From: Bacteroidetes bacterium B1(2017)
Lineage (GTDB): Bacteria; Bacteroidota; Bacteroidia; UKL13-3
Direction: 5' to 3'
Length of the DNA: 64,000 bases
Assembly (NCBI GenBank): GCA_002256395.1
Contig: NKJG01000002.1
Span: 566,333 to 630,332, forward strand
Each line of letters opens with the position of its first letter. Within the stretch, counting starts at the first letter, position 1. Below the pieces are notes generated by a model. The model had not been told where the DNA came from. It worked only from the letters and a program-made list of their open reading frames with translations, and did no database searches. Shown piece by piece: positions 46,990 through 54,842 of this stretch. Both the position numbers and the translations under genes were made by a program.

Positions 46990-49155
46990 ATGAAGTTCAC
47001 ATTAAAAAAAATTTACCAACTTTTAATCATTGGAATTTTTATTCTGATTACAGGTAGTGTGAACGCCCAAACCTATTTTAACCTAAACCACCTCAAAAAC
47101 CCCAAAAAATATGGTCCTGAGGTAAAGGCAAAGTTTAAGGAAAAACTGGTGTATGAGTACAAAGTTACTCCAGGAAAACATGCTGTATTTTTAAAAAATG
47201 GATTACGCAGTTCGCAATTTATAGCGCCCCAATTATGGCTCAATATAAAAGACACAGTTTACCCATATAGAGTAGATATTGTATACTCGCGCTACCCAGT
47301 GCACGATAGTGTGTATAAAGAAATATACCCTTTATTATGTAATAGGCTCATACATACCTTTGAAATGGACCCCACCCTAAACGATGAAGACCTTTTGTGG
47401 CATACCATTTTGCAAACTCACGTAGATAATGATGATCAGGTAAATTCCCTTTTCCATGGCGTTGTTATTTGGTATAGAACACCCGAAGAAGAAGAAAAAC
47501 ATAATGAGCAGCAAGATTCGGCGCAAGGGGTTAAAGCCTTGGTTCAGACCGAAAAAATTGCCCAAGGAGGTATTAAAGAAATGGTAATTAGTATAGAAGG
47601 CATTAAGCAAAGTACAATGCTCGACGACTCAACTAGAACCGCAATTGAAGGCAAACCACTTGATTTACAAAAACGAATACTAAAGCAGAAATTTGAACAA
47701 GGAGCTGCCAAAGAATCCACTATTAAATTAAGTGAACGCACGCCTTTGGAAATGCAACAATATAAAAGGCAAATAAATGAGTTTTTGAAAAACAACCAAT
47801 TCTCAGACTCGGTGGTTTGGAAGGTTATGGATAGACACCCCGAATGGGTAGATGCATTGGTGGTAAACGATTGGACAGGCAGCATGTATGGCTATGGCGC
47901 ACAAGTAGTTCATTGGCATTTATTAAATTACAAAAGCTCGGGCATAAGATATTTAACACTCTTTAATGATGGCGATAATAAAACCAATGCCAGCAAAGTA
48001 ATTGGTGAAACAGGTGGAATTTACTCGGCAGAAGCAGGTGATATTCCCAAAATTATGAACCTATTTAATTTGGTAAGATTAAATGGAAGTGGTGGCGATA
48101 GGCAAGAAAATGATATTGAAGCCATTTTAGAATCGATGAAACGCTTCCCCGAAGCCAAAGAGATTATATTAATAGCCGATAATTTAGCGTGTATTAGAGA
48201 CATAGAATTAGCCAGTAAAATTACCATGCCCGTTAGAGTAATTTTATGCGGCTATAGCAAAGAATTTGGTGTGAACCAACACTTGGCATACCTAGCAAAA
48301 ATAACCCATGGCGGCTTATACACCTTAGAGCAAGACATTGAAAATTTAAAATTAGAAACTTCTGGAAATGGGGAGTTGAAAGAAGTAAAAGATAGACGAT
48401 TTGTTATTAGCATGCTTAATTGTTCACCTCGCCCAATTTATGAACTTAAGTATGCCAAAGAATCGTTTAAAACGTATACCAATTTAGACTCGGCACTTTT
48501 GCAAAAAGACAAGGTAAGACAATTAGAATTAAAGGAACAACAATTGCTAAAATGGCCAAAAGGCGTAAACAAAATGGAGCGCTTGCTTACCCTAAATTTA
48601 AGTGGCAATGAATTACCCAAAGTACCTAGTTCTATTAAGAAATTAGAGAATTTAAAAGACCTGAACCTAGCCAATAATAAGCTAAAAGAAATGCCCAAAT
48701 CGTTTGGGAAATTGAAAAATTTAGAACACTTAAATGTAAGCAATAACCAAATCCAAAGTCTAAGTGAGTTTTATATAAATTGGTTTTATTTAAAGAAGTT
48801 AGATGCCTCCAACAATCAATTAAATTCAGCCCTTGAGCTGAACCAATTAAAGAGCAGTCAGTTTATAAATTTATCTAATAATGATATACCAGAACTGCCA
48901 GCCGAGATCCATCAATTAAAGAAATTGGTAAGTTTAGATTTAAGCAATAATAAATTATTGTACTTGCCAAGAACCATAACTGGTTTAACAAAACTTGAGG
49001 AGTTAAATTTAGAAAACAATAATATTGGATCGCTCCCTCCCTATTTATATAGGCTCAGAAAACTTAAAACAATTAACCTAGCAGGCAACCCACTAGGCGA
49101 AAAAGAAAAAGATAGAATACGGAAAGAGCTGCCGAATGTAGAAATTACCTTCTAG
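46990..49155 (+). CDS. Exported VWA-like and leucine-rich repeat protein
   Basis: ATG 46990 (rather than GTG 46960) gives a signal peptide ending VNAQ; 721 residues. Region about 290-460 looks like a von Willebrand A domain: a hydrophobic strand then DWTGSMYGYGAQV (MIDAS-like DxTxS), a second acidic site around ILIADNLACIRD, and alternating beta-alpha. Residues about 500-720 hold seven or eight leucine-rich repeats (LxxLxLSxNxLxxLPxxI type: LLTLNLSGNELPKVPSSI, LKDLNLANNKLKEMP, LVSLDLSNNKLLYLP). The N-terminal 180 residues are unassigned beta. It should act in the periplasm or on the surface, probably in protein-protein contacts; function unknown. Confidence 0.8.
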   Translation: MKFTLKKIYQLLIIGIFILITGSVNAQTYFNLNHLKNPKKYGPEVKAKFKEKLVYEYKVTPGKHAVFLKNGLRSSQFIAPQLWLNIKDTVYPYRVDIVYSRYPVHDSVYKEIYPLLCNRLIHTFEMDPTLNDEDLLWHTILQTHVDNDDQVNSLFHGVVIWYRTPEEEEKHNEQQDSAQGVKALVQTEKIAQGGIKEMVISIEGIKQSTMLDDSTRTAIEGKPLDLQKRILKQKFEQGAAKESTIKLSERTPLEMQQYKRQINEFLKNNQFSDSVVWKVMDRHPEWVDALVVNDWTGSMYGYGAQVVHWHLLNYKSSGIRYLTLFNDGDNKTNASKVIGETGGIYSAEAGDIPKIMNLFNLVRLNGSGGDRQENDIEAILESMKRFPEAKEIILIADNLACIRDIELASKITMPVRVILCGYSKEFGVNQHLAYLAKITHGGLYTLEQDIENLKLETSGNGELKEVKDRRFVISMLNCSPRPIYELKYAKESFKTYTNLDSALLQKDKVRQLELKEQQLLKWPKGVNKMERLLTLNLSGNELPKVPSSIKKLENLKDLNLANNKLKEMPKSFGKLKNLEHLNVSNNQIQSLSEFYINWFYLKKLDASNNQLNSALELNQLKSSQFINLSNNDIPELPAEIHQLKKLVSLDLSNNKLLYLPRTITGLTKLEELNLENNNIGSLPPYLYRLRKLKTINLAGNPLGEKEKDRIRKELPNVEITF

Positions 49156-49158
49156 ATC

Positions 49159-50058
49159 TTATTTGGTATCTAAAATCATAGGCGTATTACCTTTACCCAA
49201 AACAATAATTTTGCTATTCGTTGATTTAGCTAATTCTAGATTTGCCTTAATGGTTTCGTATTGTAATTGTTTATCGGTAAGGCCGCTGCTAATAATGCGT
49301 TGATAATCGGCAATACCTTGCGCCTCTACCCTTTTACGCTCTGCTTCTTGCTTTTCTTTTTGCAAAACAAACTGCATTTTTTGAGCATCTTGTTCGGCAT
49401 TAATTTTTGATTCTATGCTTGCCTTAACAGATGTTGGTAAGGTAATATTACGAATAAGCATTTGCTCTAAGATAATACCTCTGTCTTTAAAACTCTTTTC
49501 AATGGTTTTAAAGATTCTATCTTGAAACTCATCTCTTTTGGTAGAGTATAATGCAACCGCTTCGTAATAAACGGCATTGTCTCTAATTGCAGTACGAGTA
49601 ATGGGACGAACAATTTTAGTATTATAATCTAAGCCCGTTTCATTTAATATTTTAGGTGCATCAGCTGGTACAACTTTAAATAAAACAGTTAAATCTATGG
49701 CAACTTCCAATCCATCAGCTGTAAGAATTCGAATGGCATCATCCCCTTCTTTATCACCTTCATCGTGCACACCACTCATGGTATAGTTTTGAGTTTTGGT
49801 ATCCATTTCTTTTACATCTACCAACGGATTTACCATGTGCAAGCCACTAGGTAATACATCATTTTGAACTTGACCAAATAAAACCTTCACACCCACAAAA
49901 CCAGCATCTATTTGCTTAAAGCAGGCTGTTGAAATACCCAATAAAACCAACACAATTCCAACAACAGTTATTGGAGAAGAGAATTTTTTTGTTGCATCTG
50001 TTTTGGCAAGAACCATTGCCACTACAAAAACAATAATTCCAAGAATAATGAGTACCAT
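49159..50058 (-). CDS. Prohibitin-type SPFH (band 7) membrane protein
   Basis: 299 residues: two N-terminal hydrophobic segments, the second ending in an SPFH domain (about 45-230, CFKQIDAGFVGVKVLFGQVQNDVLPSGLHMVNP, KVVPADAPKILNETG), and a helical C-terminal part (INAEQDAQKMQFVLQKEKQEAERKRVEAQGIADYQRII) that assembles into rings. SPFH proteins form large membrane rings and control proteases such as FtsH. Closest to prohibitin/HflC forms. ATG at 50058; the 3' end faces the VWA/LRR gene end 3 bp away. Confidence 0.92.
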   Translation of the reverse strand: MVLIILGIIVFVVAMVLAKTDATKKFSSPITVVGIVLVLLGISTACFKQIDAGFVGVKVLFGQVQNDVLPSGLHMVNPLVDVKEMDTKTQNYTMSGVHDEGDKEGDDAIRILTADGLEVAIDLTVLFKVVPADAPKILNETGLDYNTKIVRPITRTAIRDNAVYYEAVALYSTKRDEFQDRIFKTIEKSFKDRGIILEQMLIRNITLPTSVKASIESKINAEQDAQKMQFVLQKEKQEAERKRVEAQGIADYQRIISSGLTDKQLQYETIKANLELAKSTNSKIIVLGKGNTPMILDTK

Positions 50059-50240
50059 AGGTTATTAAATTAATTTGTTTGTTAAATGATACAACGAAGA
50101 TAGATGAATACTAGAGTTTATAAGTGAAATTAGATGAAAGGTTAAAATATAGGTTAAACTAACATATTGACTAACAAACGTTAGGAAGATAAATAATAAG
50201 AATTATTTGTTGCAAATTTTGCCAAAATGGGTGTTGAAAT

Positions 50241-50272
50241 TTGGAATTTAGATTGCGCTAGGCCTACATTTA
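50241..50272 (+). promoter_or_regulatory. Putative promoter of the 82-residue membrane protein gene
   Basis: TTG (50241-50243), 21-bp spacing, TACATTTA (50265-50272, seven of eight to TAnnTTTG), 18 bp before the ATG. Confidence 0.4.
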
Positions 50273-50290
50273 TGAAACTAAATAAATGAC

Positions 50291-50539
50291 ATGGAAAACA
50301 CACCTACACAAGTATTAGCTAGCGAAGAAAATTTAAGCGAAGTAAATGTTGATGAAATTAGTGCAAGAACCAAGAAAGGCTTTTCATTAATTGGATTTGG
50401 TGCATTAGTATTATTAGCAGGATGCATTGTAACGATGTTAATGCCATCTTCTAATTTCCTTTATGAAGTAATATTATATGTACCCACCTCTGTTGGAGCA
50501 TGTATGGTAATTTATGGCATGTATTGCGTGATGGAATAA
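50291..50539 (+). CDS. Small two-helix membrane protein
   Basis: 82 residues: a polar head of about 35 residues (acidic, ending ARTKKG), then two hydrophobic helices (FSLIGFGALVLLAGCIVTML and FLYEVILYVPTSVGACMVIYG) joined by MPSSN. No family recognised. ATG at 50291 with a plausible promoter in front. It is next to the SPFH gene but divergent; an association is possible but not shown. Confidence 0.65.
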   Translation: MENTPTQVLASEENLSEVNVDEISARTKKGFSLIGFGALVLLAGCIVTMLMPSSNFLYEVILYVPTSVGACMVIYGMYCVME

Positions 50540-50606
50540 TTTGGGTCAAAAAAATTCGTGCCCGAAATACCTGATTAATCTCCTGTTTTTGTCAAATAGG
50601 CTTAAA

Positions 50607-50614
50607 TAACTTTG
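50607..50614 (+). promoter_or_regulatory. Putative promoter -7 element of the 50670 gene
   Basis: TAACTTTG, exact match to TAnnTTTG, 55 bp upstream of the ATG. A TTG at 50589-50591 is 15 bp before it, shorter than usual. Confidence 0.45.
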
Positions 50615-50669
50615 TGGGAATATCCTAAAAAGATACTTACGAACGTTCTTGTTTGTAAACCCCAACGTT

Positions 50670-51365
50670 ATGAAAAAGCTAGTAGCATTTCTTTGTCTGG
50701 GCCTATGTATAAACACCCCTAAATTTTTAACTGCACAAACAGCAAAACATCCCTGGGCCTTTGGTATGCAAATTGGGATAAGTGAGTACCGAGGCGACCT
50801 AGGCAATGGCTTTTTTGATTTTGCAATTACTCCTAGTAATTTTTATGATGCGGATATGAATTTAATACAGCGTAACTCACCTGGTATTGCAGGAGTTTCC
50901 ATAACGCGTTATTTAAATTCAAGCTTTGATGCAAGTGCTTACTATAATCATGGCGAATGGGGCTATCATAGCAGCGATAATTCAAGCTTCTTTTTCAAAA
51001 GAATTAACTCGGTGGATATGCTTTTAAAGTGGAAGTTTTTAGGTTCAGACCTGCGCTATATAACACCCTATATTGCTACAGGTTTAGGTTATAGAAATGT
51101 TCATTTGACAAATATATCAAATACCTTACAACATGAACTAACCTTGCCTTTGGCCATTGGCATAAACCTTAAATTTAATTCTGCCATTTCATTGCAGGCT
51201 CAAACCCAATTTGCCTTTACTAGTGCCGATGCTGGCGATAATATTGAGGTGCAATTACCTATTAGAAACGACCAATTTTTAAATCATACGATTGGAATAC
51301 TTATCACTCCAGGAAATCTACCAATGTTTGGAGGCAGCCCAAGAGATAGATGTCCGAAGTTGTAG
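50670..51365 (+). CDS. Outer-membrane beta-barrel protein
   Basis: ATG 50670 gives a signal peptide (MKKLVAFLCLGLCINTPKFLTAQ); 231 residues. The mature part alternates hydrophobic and polar residues with aromatic strand ends, as in eight-stranded barrels (WAFGMQIGISEYRGDLG, YITPYIATGLGYRNVHL, LQAQTQFAFTSAD). Its ending (GSPRDRCPKL) is not a typical barrel C-terminal strand; it may be a plug or loop extension, as in many Bacteroidota proteins with an N-terminal barrel and a C-terminal PRDRCPKL-like tail. Function unknown. Ends at a strong terminator. Confidence 0.75.
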   Translation: MKKLVAFLCLGLCINTPKFLTAQTAKHPWAFGMQIGISEYRGDLGNGFFDFAITPSNFYDADMNLIQRNSPGIAGVSITRYLNSSFDASAYYNHGEWGYHSSDNSSFFFKRINSVDMLLKWKFLGSDLRYITPYIATGLGYRNVHLTNISNTLQHELTLPLAIGINLKFNSAISLQAQTQFAFTSADAGDNIEVQLPIRNDQFLNHTIGILITPGNLPMFGGSPRDRCPKL

Positions 51366-51379
51366 CCAAAATTTAGGCA

Positions 51380-51422
51380 TAAAAAAAGTCCAATTGAATA
51401 TGATTCAATTGGACTTTTTTAT
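51380..51422. terminator. Bidirectional terminator between barrel gene and arylsulfatase gene
   Basis: Perfect 18-bp stem (51382-51399 with 51403-51420), loop ATG, A/T tracts on both sides. Confidence 0.93.
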
Positions 51423-51435
51423 GGTATGGATACAC

Positions 51436-53832
51436 TTAATCTCTCAGCAATAATTGCTTTTCTTTTTCTAGGTCGAGGTATTGTTTTTTATCTACACTAA
51501 TGGTAACAAATTTTACCACACCACCTTTAAACTCACCTGGCGATTCATATAAATCACTTACAGGATCGCCACTATCAAAACCAACGCATAGTCCATCACC
51601 CACAAGGGTAAATTTACCAACTTGAGTGCGCATTGGTCCTTCGGCAACCATTTGATCGTTCACATATAATTTAGCGGTTCCCATTGACTCGTGATTAGGG
51701 CCAGCTTTTTCTCTTATGAACTCCATACCAACGGTGTATTTGCCAGGTTTAAGTTCGGCCGATACCAATTGTTGTTCTGGTTTAATGCCAAGGAAATTAT
51801 AAACGTAGTATAATTTCTTATCTTTAATAAATAAAGAATGACCACCAAAGCGAGACCCATGGGCAAAAATAACACCTGAGCAAGTAGCATCGGTAATTTC
51901 TATGTTAGCAATTACTTTATAAGAACGTCCTCTTACACTAACAGCAACAGCCTCTGGAATAGCACTTGCATGTGGGTAATAGGTGTATGTTTCGCGAACC
52001 TCTTCTTCAACAGGACGTTCAATATTTAAAATTTCGGTAGCAGTTCTATCATCTAATGGCAAAGCTTGATTTTTAAGAGCTTCTTCTAGGTATAATTTCT
52101 TAAGAGCTTCCAATTTCTCAGGATATTTCTTAGCCAAATCTTTTGATTCTGCTCTATCTACATCTACATGGTAAAGTTCCCATTTATCTTCCTCAAAATG
52201 TCCCTTACTTGTTAATGGAGCATGCACTGCCACTGCTTTCCAGCCATCTTCCCAAATTGCTCTAGTACCCAACATGGTGTAATACTGACGATGCTTTTGG
52301 GTTGGAGCATCAGGAGTAGCAGCGAAGGTATATTTCATTGAAACACCAGATAAAGGAATTTGCTCAACACCTTTATACACTTTAGGCATTTCTAAACCAC
52401 AAATTTCTAAAATGGTAGGAACGATATCAACCGCATGGTGGTATTGATTGCGCATTTCGCCTCTAGCTTTAATACCTTTTGGCCAAGTTACAACCAATGG
52501 ATCGGCAGTACCGCCTGAGTAGTTTGAATAACGCTTAAACATCTTAAAGGGAGTTGAAAAAGCAGCAGCCCAACCTGTAGGATAATGCTCATAGGTATTT
52601 GGGCCACCTAACTCATCCAATAACTTCATGTTTTCGGCTAAATCATCTGGATATCCATTAAAGAATTTATTTTCATTCACAGATCCACTGGGGCTTCCTT
52701 CACCAGAAGCACCGTTGTCTGCAGCATAGAAAATAATGGTATTATCATATTGTCCTGTTTCTTTTAAATAATCAACCACACGACCAATTTGCACATCTGT
52801 ATATTCTGAGAAACCAGCATATACTTCACATAAACGAGAGAACAATTTTTTCTCATCGGCCGTTAAGGTATTCCAAGGACGAACATAATCTCCAGCGGAA
52901 GAAACACCTTCTGGCAATGGGTTAAAATCTGTTAGCGTAGTTCCTTTAGGTAAAACACCTTTAGCTATCATACGAGGTAAAACCCATTTGCGATAGGCAT
53001 CATAGCCATCATCAAATTTGCCTTTGTATTTAGCAATATATTCTTTTGGAGCTTGATGAGGCGCATGGTTAGCACCTGGGCAATACCACATAAACCAAGG
53101 TTTTGAAGGATTAGCCGATTTTTGATCGGTAATCATTTTAATAGCTTGATCAGCTAAATCTTTTGAAAGATGGTATCCTTCTTCTGGAGTATAAGGAGCT
53201 TCAATGGCATGGTTATCTTCAGTTAAATCGGGATACCATTGGTTGGTTTCGCCACCAATAAATCCATAAAAACGATCGTACCCTTGTTGCAAAGGCCATT
53301 GACTTTTATTAGCACCAGCCGATAAATCTGTTTCTGGCACATTGTGATCTTTACCTAACCAGAAAGTACTCCAACCATTATCATTTAAAATTTGAGCCAT
53401 GGTAGCTGTTTGTTCTGGCAATTGGCAGCTGTATCCAGGGAATCCATTTGCACCTTCGGTAATAGCACCCATACCATTTAAGTTATGGTTACGACCCGTA
53501 TTTATACACGAGCGTGTTGGAGAACATAAGGCAACAGTATGCCATTGAGTATAGGTAATACCATCTGCTGCCAATTTATCTAAGGTAGGCATATTAATTC
53601 TACCTCCGTAAGGCGACCAAGCTGCTAGGCCGGTATCATCATATAATACAAATAAAATATTGGGGGCATCCTTAGGTGCTTTTTTTCTGATGTAAGGAGC
53701 CCAATCGGCTTTTGAATCTCGTACATCTAATTTAACCTCTCCTTTAAAAGGAGCTTTTTGTGCGTAGCTATTAACCGATACTAGGCACAAGGAACTGAGC
53801 AAAAGGCTGAATAATCTTGATTTTTTTATCAT
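51436..53832 (-). CDS. Arylsulfatase
   Basis: 798 residues with a signal peptide (LLLSSLCLVSVNSYAQ), so periplasmic or exported. The alkaline-phosphatase-fold sulfatase signature is complete: NILFVLYDDTGLAAW (metal site), CSPTRS with Cys 103 as the formylglycine position, GLxxGKDHN-like GKDHN, FYAADNGASGEGSP, and a C-terminal domain with TFAATPDAPTQKHRQYY. Long (about 250 residues more than the commonest forms), with an extra beta-rich C-terminal domain. It hydrolyses sulfate esters; which one cannot be read here. It needs a formylglycine-generating enzyme, and no competent one is in the window. ATG 53832. Confidence 0.93.
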   Translation of the reverse strand: MIKKSRLFSLLLSSLCLVSVNSYAQKAPFKGEVKLDVRDSKADWAPYIRKKAPKDAPNILFVLYDDTGLAAWSPYGGRINMPTLDKLAADGITYTQWHTVALCSPTRSCINTGRNHNLNGMGAITEGANGFPGYSCQLPEQTATMAQILNDNGWSTFWLGKDHNVPETDLSAGANKSQWPLQQGYDRFYGFIGGETNQWYPDLTEDNHAIEAPYTPEEGYHLSKDLADQAIKMITDQKSANPSKPWFMWYCPGANHAPHQAPKEYIAKYKGKFDDGYDAYRKWVLPRMIAKGVLPKGTTLTDFNPLPEGVSSAGDYVRPWNTLTADEKKLFSRLCEVYAGFSEYTDVQIGRVVDYLKETGQYDNTIIFYAADNGASGEGSPSGSVNENKFFNGYPDDLAENMKLLDELGGPNTYEHYPTGWAAAFSTPFKMFKRYSNYSGGTADPLVVTWPKGIKARGEMRNQYHHAVDIVPTILEICGLEMPKVYKGVEQIPLSGVSMKYTFAATPDAPTQKHRQYYTMLGTRAIWEDGWKAVAVHAPLTSKGHFEEDKWELYHVDVDRAESKDLAKKYPEKLEALKKLYLEEALKNQALPLDDRTATEILNIERPVEEEVRETYTYYPHASAIPEAVAVSVRGRSYKVIANIEITDATCSGVIFAHGSRFGGHSLFIKDKKLYYVYNFLGIKPEQQLVSAELKPGKYTVGMEFIREKAGPNHESMGTAKLYVNDQMVAEGPMRTQVGKFTLVGDGLCVGFDSGDPVSDLYESPGEFKGGVVKFVTISVDKKQYLDLEKEKQLLLRD

Positions 53833-53990
53833 AATAGTAGAATGTGTTTTTTTAGTTTATCGAATCAAGATTAGCCAAAGGGTTTAGGGAATTGCTCATC
53901 TCAATTAGTATTAGGTTTAAATGTTATTTTGGGCAATATAAAAAAGAAATTTATTAATCAATTGTCATTTCAACAATTAACAAAAGCCAA

Positions 53991-54725
53991 CTAATAATTA
54001 AAAACATCACTAATGCCCAATGAAATAGAGGCCGCATGCATAAACTCATTTGAGGCATTTTGGTTCGAAACAAACCTGTTTACATAGGCTATTTCAAGTG
54101 TTACGTAATCATTAAAGTAATACCCAAGACCTGCAGTAAATCTATTTTGATCTATAAAATTACCCGCATTTACTTTCATAAAAACCTCATCTGATAAAAT
54201 GGCGTAAACGGTTTTTGCTTGCAAATTGCTAGTGTTTAAACCTATAAGCAATTTGGGCATATATCTGAACCTATTTTCGATGCTTGACCCAACAGCTTGT
54301 AGGGCACGTCTTTCATATCTAAGCCTGTTATAAAACGAATACCTATTCCTTTGAAATAGATATTGCCCTTGAAGTGCTAACCTTGCCTCAGTGTTTTCTC
54401 TTTGGTTAATTTCAAACACATTTGGGTTGACCCAATAACCAAGGAAAGCAGAAAGTTTAAGGTTAGGTTTTAGATAATAATGCTCCCAAACTCGGGCTCC
54501 ATAATTAATGGTATATTTTCCTATATTTAGTCCACCAGTAACATCATTACTACCACTCCATTGAAGATCTACTTGCGTGACAAATTTTTGACTTGTATGC
54601 TGCGAAATGGCTATTTCGTTCCATAATTGGCCAGGACTTAACACATTAGAGCCGCCTTCACTTTGAGCCAAAAGACCAGCTGGTAAAATGAGAAACAAAC
54701 CAATATTAACTAAATACTTTATCAT
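53991..54725 (-). CDS. DUF2490 outer-membrane barrel protein
   Basis: Two ATGs are possible (54749 and 54725); the second is preferred because it gives a cleaner signal peptide (MIKYLVNIGLFLILPAGLLAQS) and a longer leader behind the promoter at 54761-54789. 244 residues. The body is the DUF2490 pattern (QLWNEIAISQHTSQKFV, WSGSNDVTGGLNIGKYTINYGARVWEHYYL, NRFRYMPKLLIGLN, YFNDYVTLEIAYVNRFVS), taken to be a beta-barrel. Function unknown; it is divergent from the cytochrome gene and shares the intergenic control region. Confidence 0.8.
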   Translation of the reverse strand: MIKYLVNIGLFLILPAGLLAQSEGGSNVLSPGQLWNEIAISQHTSQKFVTQVDLQWSGSNDVTGGLNIGKYTINYGARVWEHYYLKPNLKLSAFLGYWVNPNVFEINQRENTEARLALQGQYLFQRNRYSFYNRLRYERRALQAVGSSIENRFRYMPKLLIGLNTSNLQAKTVYAILSDEVFMKVNAGNFIDQNRFTAGLGYYFNDYVTLEIAYVNRFVSNQNASNEFMHAASISLGISDVFNY

Positions 54726-54760
54726 GAAAAGTGGAACAGAAATTTGCATTAGGCGAATAA

Positions 54761-54789
54761 CAAAGTTATTTTTTCTTCTGTAAAATCAA
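54761..54789 (-). promoter_or_regulatory. Promoter of DUF2490 gene
   Basis: On the minus strand TTG (54789-54787), 18-bp spacing and TAACTTTG (54768-54761), a full match to the Bacteroidota -33/-7 pattern; the ATG at 54725 lies 35 bp further on. Confidence 0.6.
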
Positions 54790-54803
54790 ATTACCATTCT
54801 TAA

Positions 54804-54835
54804 TTGGATTTGGTTATTTTAGTCACCTATTTTTG
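54804..54835 (+). promoter_or_regulatory. Promoter of octaheme cytochrome gene, close to leaderless
   Basis: TTG (54804-54806), 21-bp spacing, TATTTTTG (54828-54835), exact to TAnnTTTG. Only 7 bp separate the -7 box from the ATG 54843, so the transcript would begin at or next to the start codon. Confidence 0.5.
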
Positions 54836-54842
54836 GTTCCAC

